Under the pieces are notes generated by a model, which made no database searches, was not told the origin of the DNA, and saw nothing but the letters and a program-made list of their open reading frames with translations. The translations under genes were made by a program, and so were the position numbers. Positions 46,741 to 55,769 of a DNA stretch of 64,000 nt are shown piece by piece (positions within the stretch are counted from its first letter, which is position 1; each line of letters opens with the position of its first letter). The stretch is taken from NCBI GenBank assembly GCA_002304835.1, contig DBPK01000016.1, positions 33,005 to 97,004 on the forward strand. Reading direction: 5' to 3'. This stretch comes from Firmicutes bacterium UBA1422. GTDB lineage: Bacteria; Bacillota; Clostridia; Peptostreptococcales; Anaerovoracaceae.

Positions 46741-47465
46741 TTTGCCACGACTGCGAACCTGCCGTCTTTGGTGTGATAGGCACATGTTGAAAGTGTAAGG
46801 ACGATATCGTCTTCATTGACTTCCACTCCCGTGTCATATTGAGACAGGGATCTGCAGATACGGACATATTCTTTCAGCTGTTCCCCCGAAACTATACTGC
46901 CGTATTCATAGTACTTGAATTTATCGGAGTTTTTTTTGTATATTTTGCTTCGGAAAACAGCAATCACTTCCCATGTGCCCTCTTCCTCAATGGTATCAAA
47001 AGTAAAAGTTTTGTGTTTTTCATAGAACCCTAAATCTTCATAATCAAGGATGTCATGGAACATGGTTCCGTTCTTCATATTGTGACCGTATATGAGCCAG
47101 TTTTTTGTGGGTATGGTTATATCACTGGCGGCATCCATAAAAGGGGTGCCGGAAAGAGAATACTCTTTTTTGAAATTTCTGCGCAGATAAAACTCCGGCT
47201 GGGATCTGGTCTGCATAACGGGGTAATCAACTTTTGTGTCTTCTATTTTTATCCATCCGATGATGTCGGAGTTTTGCCTGTAAAGGGCGTCAAGGTCGTA
47301 GGTGTCAGAAACTTTAAGGGAAGAAAACTCCTTTTCGCTTTTTTGGCCTTTCAGGTAGTGATCAATGAGAATACCAAGGGAGACGATCAGAAGCACAAGA
47401 GAAATCACGAAGACTATCTTGCCGGTAAGGTTCATTCTATTTTTTTTGGGTTTTTCTTTCGCCAT
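46728..47465 (-). CDS. srtB: Class B sortase
   Basis: A membrane-anchored transpeptidase that joins proteins to peptidoglycan. The 245 residues have an N-terminal anchor (about 16-34), the catalytic His128 in LIYGHNM, Cys228 in LTLSTCAY and Arg236 in DGRFAVVAKK, with the SrtB-specific helix insertion (KYYEYGSIVSGEQLKEYVRICRSL). Class B enzymes often serve haem or iron proteins or pili. No substrate with a sorting motif is encoded nearby, and the secreted cobalamin-related proteins lack one. Confidence 0.9.
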   Translation of the reverse strand: MAKEKPKKNRMNLTGKIVFVISLVLLIVSLGILIDHYLKGQKSEKEFSSLKVSDTYDLDALYRQNSDIIGWIKIEDTKVDYPVMQTRSQPEFYLRRNFKKEYSLSGTPFMDAASDITIPTKNWLIYGHNMKNGTMFHDILDYEDLGFYEKHKTFTFDTIEEEGTWEVIAVFRSKIYKKNSDKFKYYEYGSIVSGEQLKEYVRICRSLSQYDTGVEVNEDDIVLTLSTCAYHTKDGRFAVVAKKIK

Positions 47466-47556
47466 GGTGGCTTGCCTGCTTTTCCTTTTTAGTTTTGTTT
47501 ATTCTAACACGATTTTGTTGAATAGTCAGCCGAAATATGTTAATATGCAAAGGTAT

Positions 47557-48024
47557 ATGAACAGGTATATGCAGGAAGCTTTAAAAGAAGCCCGCAGGGC
47601 CTTTGACCTTGGGGAGGTGCCGGTGGGAGCTGTAATAGTCAAAGACGGCAGCATAATCGGCAGAGGGCATAACTTGACAGAAAGCTCAAAAGACCCCACA
47701 GCCCATGCGGAAATCATCGCCATAAGACAGGCTGCAGAAAATCTCGGGGGATGGAGACTGACAGGCTGTCATCTTTATGTAACCACGGAGCCCTGTAGCA
47801 TGTGTGCGGGGGCAATCGTTCTGGCCAGGATAAAAAAATTATATATAGGTACCATGGACAAAAAAGCAGGCGCATGCGGATCGGTGCTGAATATAATAAA
47901 TGAAAGCAGACTGAATCACTATACAGAAACAGAAACTGGCATCATGCAGGAAGAATGCGAAAGCATGATGAAAGAGTTCTTTAAAAAACTGAGAACAAAG
48001 AAATCGGAGGAAGATAAAACATGA
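47557..48024 (+). CDS. tadA: tRNA-specific adenosine deaminase
   Basis: Deaminates A34 of tRNA-Arg(ACG) to inosine. The zinc and catalytic residues are His50 and Glu52 in TAHAEIIA and Cys80/Cys83 in EPCSMCAGA; FDLGEVPVGAVIV is the usual N-terminal segment. Several close ATGs (47545, 47557, 47569) exist, none with a strong site. 47557 aligns best with Bacillus TadA and has AAAGG just upstream. It overlaps the next gene by 4 bp. Confidence 0.93.
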   Translation: MNRYMQEALKEARRAFDLGEVPVGAVIVKDGSIIGRGHNLTESSKDPTAHAEIIAIRQAAENLGGWRLTGCHLYVTTEPCSMCAGAIVLARIKKLYIGTMDKKAGACGSVLNIINESRLNHYTETETGIMQEECESMMKEFFKKLRTKKSEEDKT

Positions 48025-48860
48025 AAAGAGCAGGCGTGCTGATAAGCCTTTCACTATTGATAATTATGTTTAGTACAGCTTTTGCATCAGCGGCACCTTT
48101 CGGCGTTGAAGAAACCTCTCCAAAAAACGGAGAAACGGGAATGTCCGTGGATAACATGGGCGTGAAAGTGTATTTTAATGAAGACATCTATTCCAAAGAC
48201 AACCAGAAGGCAAATGCAAAACGTTGTAAACTTACAGATCCAAAAGGAAAAAAGGTACCTGTAAGAACGGTTTTCAACCCAAAAGAAAAAAATATAATGA
48301 TGGTGCTGGCCGACACAGAAAAGGGAGCCAAAATAAAAGGAAGCACAAAATATAAACTGACCATAGATTCAGGCTTCGTTTCAACCAAGGGCAACATAAT
48401 GGAAAAACCGGTAACTGTATCCTTCAAGACGCTGAACCCTCAGTCCAGTATGACTGTCAGCATGGTGATGATGGGTGTGATGGTGGTAGGAATGATATTC
48501 TTCACATCAAGAGAAGCAAAAAAGCAGGCTCAAAAGGATGTAAGGAAAAAAGAAGAGGCGATAAACCCCTATAAAGAAGCCAAAAGAACGGGAAAATCCG
48601 TTGAAGAGATAGTTGCGGCGGAGCAGAAAAAGAAGGAAAAACAGGCCGCAAAGGATGAGGCCAAGAAAAAACGCCATAAAGAAGAAAATAAAGTTGAAAT
48701 AGCTTCAGACAATATAAGGGTATCAAAGCCCATGCCGATCTCACTGGGCGGAAGCACCTACAAGACAGGAAGGGCTGAAGCCGCCAGGATTGCCGAAGAA
48801 AAGGAAAAACAAAAAACAAGTCAGAAAAGCAAGAAAAAGAGTAAAAAGAAGAAACACTGA
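48021..48860 (+). CDS. Membrane-anchored Ig-like domain protein
   Basis: The 279 residues start with a signal peptide (about 1-25, ASA-A), followed by a bacterial Ig-like (Big_5) domain (about 28-137: TSPKNGETGMSVDNMGVKVYFNEDI; STKYKLTIDSGFVSTKGNIM), a membrane helix (about 144-160, MTVSMVMMGVMVVGMIFF) and a long Lys/Glu-rich cytoplasmic tail ending KKSKKKKH. The predicted topology is an outside Ig domain with a charged inside tail; the tail may bind nucleic acid or membrane but no function is known. It is coupled to tadA (ATGA overlap). Confidence 0.72.
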   Translation: MKRAGVLISLSLLIIMFSTAFASAAPFGVEETSPKNGETGMSVDNMGVKVYFNEDIYSKDNQKANAKRCKLTDPKGKKVPVRTVFNPKEKNIMMVLADTEKGAKIKGSTKYKLTIDSGFVSTKGNIMEKPVTVSFKTLNPQSSMTVSMVMMGVMVVGMIFFTSREAKKQAQKDVRKKEEAINPYKEAKRTGKSVEEIVAAEQKKKEKQAAKDEAKKKRHKEENKVEIASDNIRVSKPMPISLGGSTYKTGRAEAARIAEEKEKQKTSQKSKKKSKKKKH

Positions 48861-48867
48861 TAAATAA

Positions 48868-48894
48868 AAAATGGGCGGCTTTTCCGCCCATTTT
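48868..48894 (+). terminator. Terminator between the Ig-like gene and ispE
   Basis: AAAATGGGCGG/CCGCCCATTTT, 11-bp perfect stem with loop CTTTT. The next gene starts 18 bp later. Confidence 0.85.
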
Positions 48895-48912
48895 GATTTT
48901 GCGGGAGAAACC

Positions 48913-49881
48913 ATGAAAGAGGTAACTATCCATTCATATGGAAAAATAAATCTTTCCATAGATATAACAGGCAAAATGGAAGACGGATATCACAGGGTCG
49001 AAATGATAATGCATCAGATCAGGCTCCATGACGATGTCACATTGTGCTGGAAACCTGACGGGATCACCGGCCCGGCCGATGACCAAAATAAAAAAGCCGA
49101 CGGCGCCATAAGAATAACTGTTTCTTCTGATAAAAAAGATGTACCTTCCGGAGAAGATAATATAGCCTTCAAAGCGGCAGCCCTGATGACAAAGCATCAC
49201 GGCAGGGAACTTTCGGGGGAAGTGGATATATTCATCAAAAAAAGGATACCTGTGGCCGCCGGCCTTGCGGGAGGCAGCGGGAACGCTGCGGCTGTACTGC
49301 ACGGATTGAATGTTTTATGGGGACTCTCCCTGGGGACGAAGGAACTTTGCATTCTGGGAGAAAGCCTTGGAGCAGATGTGCCCTTTTCTGTTTTGGGTCA
49401 GGCAAGATGCAGCCCGGCAGTGGATGAAAAAACAAGAAAAGATCCCATGGCTTCAAGCTGCGCCTTTGCATACGGCAGGGGAACCATGTTAAGACCGCTA
49501 ACGCCCCTAAAAAGTTTTGTGGTCATAAGCAAGCCTCCCATAAGCATTTCCACCGGAGAGGTTTACAGGGGCATGGACAAAAGAAAAATTGAAGTGCACC
49601 CGGCAACAAAAGAGCTCATTTCAGCTCTTGCTGAAGGAAATCATAAAAAAATAGCCGGGAACATGATCAATGTACTTGAAATCTATACGCTCAGCATGTA
49701 TGATGAGGTTGTGTATACAAAGAACAAGATGCTGGAATTTTGCAAAGATGAACCTGTAATGATGAGCGGAAGCGGTCCAGCTGTTTATGCTCTTATACAG
49801 CAGAAAGACAAGGCAGAAGATGTATACAATAAAATGAAGGAATATAACAGGGAAACTTTCCTTACGGAAACCACCCTGTAA
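48913..49881 (+). CDS. ispE: 4-(cytidine 5'-diphospho)-2-C-methyl-D-erythritol kinase
   Basis: Phosphorylates the 2-hydroxyl in the MEP isoprenoid pathway. A GHMP kinase of 322 residues: SYGKINLSIDITGKMEDGYHRVEMIM at the start, the ATP-binding PVAAGLAGGSGNAAAVL and C-terminal MMSGSGPAVYAL. ATG at 48913 follows GGGAGAAACC. It sits before a GntR-type regulator, a common clostridial arrangement. About 20 residues longer than typical, with an acidic insertion near 50-90. Confidence 0.94.
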   Translation: MKEVTIHSYGKINLSIDITGKMEDGYHRVEMIMHQIRLHDDVTLCWKPDGITGPADDQNKKADGAIRITVSSDKKDVPSGEDNIAFKAAALMTKHHGRELSGEVDIFIKKRIPVAAGLAGGSGNAAAVLHGLNVLWGLSLGTKELCILGESLGADVPFSVLGQARCSPAVDEKTRKDPMASSCAFAYGRGTMLRPLTPLKSFVVISKPPISISTGEVYRGMDKRKIEVHPATKELISALAEGNHKKIAGNMINVLEIYTLSMYDEVVYTKNKMLEFCKDEPVMMSGSGPAVYALIQQKDKAEDVYNKMKEYNRETFLTETTL

Positions 49882-49893
49882 AAAGGAGAAAAG

Positions 49894-50559
49894 ATGCTGA
49901 ATTTCGAAATACAGAATCACAGGCCCTTGAGAGAAATAGTGTATGAAGAGCTTAAGATGCAGATATTGAAAGGACAAATAGAGCCCGGCACCAGGATGAT
50001 GGAAGTTGAGATGGCCGAGGAAATGGGAGTCAGCAGGACACCCATACGGGAAGCCATAAGAAAACTTGAAAAAGAAGGGCTTGTGACCATAGAACCAAGA
50101 AGAGGCGCCTACGCTTCACAGATATCCACAAAGGATATAGTGGACATACTTGAAGTAAGACAGAACATGGAAGGACTGGCGGCTTTTTATGCGGCACTGC
50201 GTATGAGCTACCAGCAAAAAGAAGAGCTCAACAGAATTGCAGAGGCATATAATGCAGCAGTGGCAGCAGGAAGCACTCCGGACATGATAAAATACGATAC
50301 GGCTTTTCACCATCTTATAGTTGAAGGCAGCGGAAACAAGATACTTGTCCATATGGTAGAGCAACTGCAGGAACTGGTCCTGCGCTTCAGATATCTATAT
50401 TATGATGATTTCAGGAGAGCAGAAAAAATGCCTGCGGAACACAAAGAAATATTTGATGCCATAAAAAGCGGAGACACCGAAGGTGCCAGAGCCGCCGCCG
50501 ATGTGCATATCGACAGATTAAAAGAAATGATAGAAAACGAAAAAGTGCTGACCGAATGA
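49894..50559 (+). CDS. GntR family regulator, FadR (FCD) subfamily
   Basis: The 221 residues contain the GntR winged helix (LREIVYEELKMQILKGQIEPGTRMMEVEMAEEMGVSRTPIREAIRKLEKEGLVTIEPRRGAYASQI) and an FCD ligand domain with conserved FHHLIVEGSGN and EHKEIFDAIKSGDTEGARAAADVHI, whose Asp/His residues bind metal and organic acids. The ligand is not predictable. It lies 12 bp after ispE, so probably in one transcript, and its 3' end forms part of a terminator. Confidence 0.9.
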   Translation: MLNFEIQNHRPLREIVYEELKMQILKGQIEPGTRMMEVEMAEEMGVSRTPIREAIRKLEKEGLVTIEPRRGAYASQISTKDIVDILEVRQNMEGLAAFYAALRMSYQQKEELNRIAEAYNAAVAAGSTPDMIKYDTAFHHLIVEGSGNKILVHMVEQLQELVLRFRYLYYDDFRRAEKMPAEHKEIFDAIKSGDTEGARAAADVHIDRLKEMIENEKVLTE

Positions 50560-50571
50560 TCAGCACTTTTT
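50540..50571 (+). terminator. Terminator overlapping the GntR gene end
   Basis: AAAAAGTGCTGA (50540-50551) pairs perfectly with TCAGCACTTTTT (50560-50571). The left arm lies within the last codons. A-tract and T-tract may let it also serve the convergent htrA gene. Confidence 0.85.
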
Positions 50572-50584
50572 CGTTTTTGAGAGG

Positions 50585-51775
50585 TTATGAGTTACTTTCA
50601 GAAAGAGTAAAAGTAATGTCCAAAGTCGAGCTGTTCCTTTCGATAATGTAGGTTATTTCATCTCCGGCTTTATGGGACATTATTATGGATTTTAGCGTTA
50701 TGAAACTGTCTATTTTTTTGCCGTCGGCCCGCACGACTCTGTCACCGCTTTCGAAACCGGCATTTTTGGCATTTTTACCGTTTACTTCCTGTATATATAC
50801 ACCGGCTTTGGAAAGTCCGTACTGCATGGCCTGATCTTCATTTGATATTTCTACATAGCTCATGCCTGTATTTGCCCGGCCTTCTACTTTGCCTTTTTTG
50901 ATAAGATCATCAATAATACTTGCAGCAGAGTTTATGGGGATGGCAAATCCCAGACCTTCCACATCAGAACCGGATGACTTGGCCACTACTATCCCCACCA
51001 GCTGTCCGTACTGGTTGAACATTCCGCCTCCTGAATTTCCGGGATTGACTGAAGCATCGGTTTGTATAAGGCTCATGGGAGTGTTGTCTATGGTTACTTC
51101 CCTGTCAAGGGCGCTTATTATGCCTGCAGAAACCGTGCCGCCCAGTTCACCCAAAGGATTTCCGATAATAACCGCCAGATCTCCCACATCAAGCTGATCG
51201 CTTTTGCCCATTGTTACAGCATTCAGATTTTTGGCATCGATTTTGAGAACTGCCAGATCGGAAAGAGAGTCTTTGCCTATAAGTTCAGCTTTGTATTCCT
51301 CACCGTTTTTCATGGTCACATATATTGAACTTGCACCTTCAGCAACATGATTGTTAGTGACAATGTATCCGTTGCTTTTTACTATTACTCCGCTTCCGGC
51401 TCCTTCTGTGACATACTCCTTGATCCATAAATCTGTGCTGACGCTTTCAGTGCGTATTTCAACAACGGAATCGGAGACCTTTTCCGAGATCTCTTGAACA
51501 GTCATTTCGCTGCCGGTGGCATCCTCCAAATCAAAACCTGAAGAAGAAACAGCAGTTCCCGGTGAACCGTTTTCAAGCAGATTTTCTGCCAACATAGCTC
51601 CTCCGAAACCCATGAGGCCCGCCAGCAGTATGCACACTGCCATTATGACTGCCAGACTTTTTCTGGTGAGCTCAACAGGTCTGCTTTTCTTTTTGCCGGA
51701 TTTTTGATTTTCCTCTCCCGAAAGGGTCCCGCTTTTTTCAAAAAGCTCCTTTTGAGGCGTTTTTTGATCGTTCAT
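50585..51775 (-). CDS. htrA: HtrA/DegP-like serine protease
   Basis: A membrane-anchored envelope quality-control protease. The 396 residues have a cytoplasmic N-terminus, one helix (about 39-63), a trypsin-like domain with the triad His143 (TNNHVAEG), Asp173 (DLAVLKID) and Ser248 (NPGNSGGG), and one PDZ domain (about 310-390). AGGAGGGG precedes the ATG. It is monocistronic and divergent from the phosphohexomutase gene. This form, N-terminally anchored with one PDZ domain, is usual in Firmicutes. Confidence 0.94.
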   Translation of the reverse strand: MNDQKTPQKELFEKSGTLSGEENQKSGKKKSRPVELTRKSLAVIMAVCILLAGLMGFGGAMLAENLLENGSPGTAVSSSGFDLEDATGSEMTVQEISEKVSDSVVEIRTESVSTDLWIKEYVTEGAGSGVIVKSNGYIVTNNHVAEGASSIYVTMKNGEEYKAELIGKDSLSDLAVLKIDAKNLNAVTMGKSDQLDVGDLAVIIGNPLGELGGTVSAGIISALDREVTIDNTPMSLIQTDASVNPGNSGGGMFNQYGQLVGIVVAKSSGSDVEGLGFAIPINSAASIIDDLIKKGKVEGRANTGMSYVEISNEDQAMQYGLSKAGVYIQEVNGKNAKNAGFESGDRVVRADGKKIDSFITLKSIIMSHKAGDEITYIIERNSSTLDITFTLSESNS

Positions 51776-51912
51776 TGGCCCCCCTCCTTTCTTTTCTTAT
51801 TGAGTACGATACAACCTTTGTGTGGCGGTATTGTGTGGAAAACATGTATATATTTAGCCTTGTTTATGTTAAAATTATATAACATATTGTGAAGAATAAG
51901 GAGAAAAATTCT

Positions 51913-53646
51913 GTGGATCATAAGTCTGAATATGAAAAATGGCGTAATAACAATGAGTTGCCGGAAGATATAAAAAAAGAGCTTGAAGTGATGGAAGGCA
52001 ATGATGAAGAAATATATGAGGCATTCTGCAGGGATCTTGAGTTCGGCACGGCCGGAATAAGAGGAATAATGGGTGCGGGCACCAACAGGATAAATACACC
52101 TGTAATAAAGAGAGTGACCCAGGGCATTTCCGATTATATGAATGAAAATTTCAAAGACCCGGCTGTCGCCATATGTTATGACAGCAGGATAAATTCCAGG
52201 CTTTTTGCAGAAGAAACAGCGGCAGTACTTACAGCCAACGGAATAAAAGCTTATTTATATAAACAGCTTATGCCGGTTTCTGCATTATCCTTCGCAGTAA
52301 GGGAGATCCCCTGTCATATGGGCATTATGATAACTGCCAGTCATAATTCAAAAGAATACAACGGATACAAAGTTTATAACAGTCAGGGATGCCAGATACT
52401 CAATGAAGTCCCGGATGAAATACTTTCTTTTATAAAAAGAACGGACATATTCAAAGATATAAAAAGCATGACATTTGAAGAGGCACTGAAAGAAGGGTGT
52501 GAATTCATATCGGAGGATATAGAGGAAGCTTATATAAAAAAGGCCTTCAGCTATTCCATTCCAAAGGATATGAAAGGATTCAGACTTGTATATACACCAT
52601 TGAACGGAACAGGTAAGGAGCCAGTAAAAAAACTGCTTTCCATGGCGGGACTGGAAAGTATAAGTATAGTGAAAGAACAGGAAGATCCGGACGGCTGTTT
52701 CACCACATGTCCCTATCCGAATCCCGAGATCCCTGAAGTATATGATCTGGCAGCACGGCTTTGCAGAGAGATAAAGGGAGACCTTATAATGGCCACGGAT
52801 CCCGACTGTGACAGAGTGGGAATAGCGGTTCCGAAAGGAGACAGTTATAAAGTCCTTTCGGGCAATCAGATAGGGACCCTGCTTTTTGATTATATATGCA
52901 AAAACAAAAAGCTTCCCCGGGCACCCGTTGCCGTAAGAACCATAGTAAGCACATCCATAATTGATCATATGGCAGCAAAAAAGCAAATAGAAATAAAAGA
53001 AACTCTCATTGGATTCAAATATATAGGAGAACAGATCAGGATACTGGAAGAGGCAGGACAGGAAGAAAGATATATTTTCGGGTTTGAAGAGGGGAACGGA
53101 TATCTGGCCGGAAGCTATGTAAGAGATAAAGATGCAGTCACGGCGGCCATGCTCATATGCCAGATGGCGGCATGGCACAAAGAACGCGGCAGGGATCTTA
53201 CAGAGGCCCTTGAAGAAATATATGAGGAATATGGATACTACAGAGAGAAAGTCCTGAACTTCACTTTTGAAGGAGCAAAGGGCAGTGAAAAAATGAAAAA
53301 AATAATGGATTTTTTGAGGAAAAATCAAAGAAACGGTTTGTTCCATAAAAAAACCATAGGTATAGTCGATTATTTAAAAGGAAAGAAATATATTATGGGA
53401 GATCCTAAATCCTGTTCCATGGTGGCCGGAGAAAAACCAACGGGACTTCCCAAAGAAAATATAATGGAATTCCGGTTTTCAGATGGAAGCAAACTCATTG
53501 CAAGACCTTCCGGGACAGAACCCAAACTCAAGGTGTATCTATTTGCCAGGGCCCGGGACATGCTGTCTGCCGAAAAAATTATTTCGGAAATGGAAAAGAA
53601 TACAGATGCCTTGATTTGCAAACAAATAAAGGGGTATAATAATTGA
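51913..53646 (+). CDS. pgcA: Alpha-phosphoglucomutase/phosphomannomutase
   Basis: Interconverts hexose 1- and 6-phosphates. The 577-residue protein carries FGTAGIRGIMGAG, the phosphoserine loop GIMITASHNSKEYNGYKVY, the metal loop ATDPDCDRVGIAV, the sugar-binding FGFEEGNGYLAG and the phosphate-binding RPSGTEPKLKVY. The start is a GTG at 51913, because AAGGAG lies 8 bp upstream; an earlier GTG at 51889 has no site. The next gene starts within 30 bp. Confidence 0.93.
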   Translation: MDHKSEYEKWRNNNELPEDIKKELEVMEGNDEEIYEAFCRDLEFGTAGIRGIMGAGTNRINTPVIKRVTQGISDYMNENFKDPAVAICYDSRINSRLFAEETAAVLTANGIKAYLYKQLMPVSALSFAVREIPCHMGIMITASHNSKEYNGYKVYNSQGCQILNEVPDEILSFIKRTDIFKDIKSMTFEEALKEGCEFISEDIEEAYIKKAFSYSIPKDMKGFRLVYTPLNGTGKEPVKKLLSMAGLESISIVKEQEDPDGCFTTCPYPNPEIPEVYDLAARLCREIKGDLIMATDPDCDRVGIAVPKGDSYKVLSGNQIGTLLFDYICKNKKLPRAPVAVRTIVSTSIIDHMAAKKQIEIKETLIGFKYIGEQIRILEEAGQEERYIFGFEEGNGYLAGSYVRDKDAVTAAMLICQMAAWHKERGRDLTEALEEIYEEYGYYREKVLNFTFEGAKGSEKMKKIMDFLRKNQRNGLFHKKTIGIVDYLKGKKYIMGDPKSCSMVAGEKPTGLPKENIMEFRFSDGSKLIARPSGTEPKLKVYLFARARDMLSAEKIISEMEKNTDALICKQIKGYNN

Positions 53647-53672
53647 AAGAAATAAGAAGAAAAGGAGGAGAG

Positions 53673-54098
53673 ATGAAAAACGTAACGTTAAAAATAACCG
53701 GTAAACATGTTTACGAAAATGTCGAGGAAGATCAGATGGAACTGGTTACAGAAGGGAAGCTTGACAAAAAAGGCGATACCCTTTATTTGACGTACGAAGA
53801 AAGCGAATTCTCGGGAACACCGGGTTGCAGAACTGAACTGATTCTTACACAGGACGTAATAAGCATGACCAGAAGAGGTCTTAATGTGGGCATTGATACG
53901 GAGATACGTTTCAAAAAAGGGGAAAGACACAAGGGTTTTTATGATACTCCTTTTGGTCCGGTAGAAATGGAAGTTCTGACCAACAGCATCGAAAACAGTG
54001 TGACTTACGACAAAAAAGGTCGTGTGGATATAGATTACTGCATCAGCCTTAAAGGGCTGAGCGAAGGAAGAAGCAAGCTTAATATTGAAGTAATGTAG
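53673..54098 (+). CDS. DUF1934 family beta-barrel protein
   Basis: A 141-residue protein matching YwiB-type DUF1934 proteins: VTLKITGKH, a middle with GTPGCRTELIL, KGFYDTPFGPVEMEVLTNSIEN and DIDYCISLKGL. These are predicted calycin-like small barrels of unknown function. ATG at 53673 follows AAAAGGAGGAGAG; a longer frame overlaps the mutase stop. It is followed by a tiny membrane-peptide gene and DUF1846, all on one strand with short gaps. Confidence 0.85.
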   Translation: MKNVTLKITGKHVYENVEEDQMELVTEGKLDKKGDTLYLTYEESEFSGTPGCRTELILTQDVISMTRRGLNVGIDTEIRFKKGERHKGFYDTPFGPVEMEVLTNSIENSVTYDKKGRVDIDYCISLKGLSEGRSKLNIEVM

Positions 54099-54117
54099 AC
54101 ATAATAAGGAGACAAAA

Positions 54118-54213
54118 ATGTACACCAACAAAAGATGGATAAGAACAGTGGCAATCGTCCTTGTGGCCGCGCTGGTCGTAACTTCACTCATATTAGTGGG
54201 CGGTATCTTTTAA
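54118..54213 (+). CDS. 31-residue single-helix membrane peptide
   Basis: MYTNKRWIRT is followed by about 20 hydrophobic residues (VAIVLVAALVVTSLILVGGI) and Phe. AAGGAGACAAAA precedes the ATG, and the next gene's AAAGGAGG site starts at the stop codon, so the peptide fits exactly between its neighbours. Length and topology recall Prli42-type stressosome membrane peptides, but the sequences are too short for a firm assignment. Confidence 0.6.
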   Translation: MYTNKRWIRTVAIVLVAALVVTSLILVGGIF

Positions 54214-54225
54214 AGGAGGACGAAT

Positions 54226-55743
54226 GTGAAAGAGACAAAGGGCTTTGATGCAGACAAATACATAGAAGAGCAGTCAAAATACATACTCCGCCGGATCGAA
54301 GAAGGCAACAGCGAAAGACTTTATCTGGAATTCGGAGGCAAACTCATCCAGGACAGACATGCAATGAGAGTTCTCCCGGGTTTTGATGAAAATGCTAAAA
54401 TAAAACTTTTGAATAGACTGCGCGAAAAAACAGAAGTTATAATATGTATTTATGCGGGAGACATTTCCACCAGCAAGACCAGGCAGGATTTCGGAATAAC
54501 ATATGATCTTGAAGTCCTTCGTCTTATCGACATGTTCCGTAAGTATGATCTTTTCATAAACAGTGTCGTTGTCACAAGATACGAAGATGTGCCGGCAGTG
54601 AATATGTTCATCAATAAACTCAACAGAAGAGGAATCAAAACCTATAAACATTATTTTACAAAGGGCTATCCCACAGATGTAAAGACCATAGTAAGTGATG
54701 AAGGCTACGGGGCCAACCCCTATATAGAAGTGACAAAACCTCTGGCTGTAATAACAGGACCCGGAGGAGGAAGCGGAAAACTGGCCACATGCCTTTCCCA
54801 GCTTTATCATGAATACAGACTGGGCAAAAAAGTCCGTTATGCCAAATTCGAAACATTCCCCATATGGAACCTGCCCCTAAAGCATCCGGTCAATGTTGCC
54901 TATGAGGCAGCCACTGCGGATCTTAAAGATGTAAACATGATCGACTCATTCCATCTGGAGGCATACGGCAAGACGGCTGTGAACTACAACCGCGATCTGG
55001 AAGTTTTTCCTGTTGTCAAGAGGATAATAGAAAAGATAACCGGCGAAGAATCAGAATACAGATCGCCCACTGATATGGGCGTCAACAGGGCAGGATTCAG
55101 CATTATAAATGATGAAATATGCAGGGAAGCCTCAAGACAGGAGATAATCAGGAGATTCCTGATAGCTCAGTGCGACTACAAAAAGGGCAAAATAAACGAA
55201 GATGCAGTAAAAAGATCCAAACTTCTCATGGATGAAATGGATCTTAAAATAGAAGACAGAAAAGTTGTGAGACCGGCCAGGGAATATGCAGAGAGAAAGA
55301 GAAACGAAGATCCGAAATACGAGAATGTGGTGGTCATGGCCCTTGAACTTCCGGGAGGAAGGATAGTAACGGGCAGAAGTTCAAGAAGAATGGTGGCCGC
55401 TGCCGCAGCAATATTAAACAGCATAAAAGTGCTTTCCGGACTGGCAGACGAGATACATCTGCTGTCTCCCCACGTACTTACGGGGATACAGGAACTGAAA
55501 GTGAATATATTAAGGCAGGAAAGATCAAGCCTTAATGCAGAAGAGATATTAAGTGCCCTTACAGTATCGGCAGCCAACAACCCTTCTGCAGAGGTGGCAA
55601 CATCAAAACTTAAAGAACTTAGTGGATGCAGGGCACACTGCAGCGCTATTTTAAGTGATCGTGATGAGCAGACTTTAAAATCCCTGGGCGTTGACACGAC
55701 CTGCGATCCGGAGTATGTGACCACTAACCTGTATTACGGTTAA
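54226..55743 (+). CDS. DUF1846 domain-containing protein
   Basis: The 505-residue protein matches the conserved DUF1846 family throughout: [42 protein letters not shown], a glycine-rich loop [22 protein letters not shown] resembling a P-loop, and [19 protein letters not shown]. The function is unknown although structures of family members exist; the loop suggests nucleotide or phosphate binding. The start is a GTG 12 bp after the membrane peptide with AAAGGAGGACG in front. Confidence 0.9.
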   Translation: MKETKGFDADKYIEEQSKYILRRIEEGNSERLYLEFGGKLIQDRHAMRVLPGFDENAKIKLLNRLREKTEVIICIYAGDISTSKTRQDFGITYDLEVLRLIDMFRKYDLFINSVVVTRYEDVPAVNMFINKLNRRGIKTYKHYFTKGYPTDVKTIVSDEGYGANPYIEVTKPLAVITGPGGGSGKLATCLSQLYHEYRLGKKVRYAKFETFPIWNLPLKHPVNVAYEAATADLKDVNMIDSFHLEAYGKTAVNYNRDLEVFPVVKRIIEKITGEESEYRSPTDMGVNRAGFSIINDEICREASRQEIIRRFLIAQCDYKKGKINEDAVKRSKLLMDEMDLKIEDRKVVRPAREYAERKRNEDPKYENVVVMALELPGGRIVTGRSSRRMVAAAAAILNSIKVLSGLADEIHLLSPHVLTGIQELKVNILRQERSSLNAEEILSALTVSAANNPSAEVATSKLKELSGCRAHCSAILSDRDEQTLKSLGVDTTCDPEYVTTNLYYG

Positions 55744-55769
55744 AAATATTTACCGGCAGGAGAAGAAAA

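Noticed and set aside
46728..47465. Sortase acting on the secreted cobalamin-related proteins
   Set aside because: Neither secreted protein ends with a sorting motif, hydrophobic stretch and basic tail, so a link is not supported.
47365..47556. Long N-terminal extension of TadA
   Set aside because: It would overlap the sortase gene on the other strand and add a hydrophobic segment not found in TadA; the frame is open by chance.
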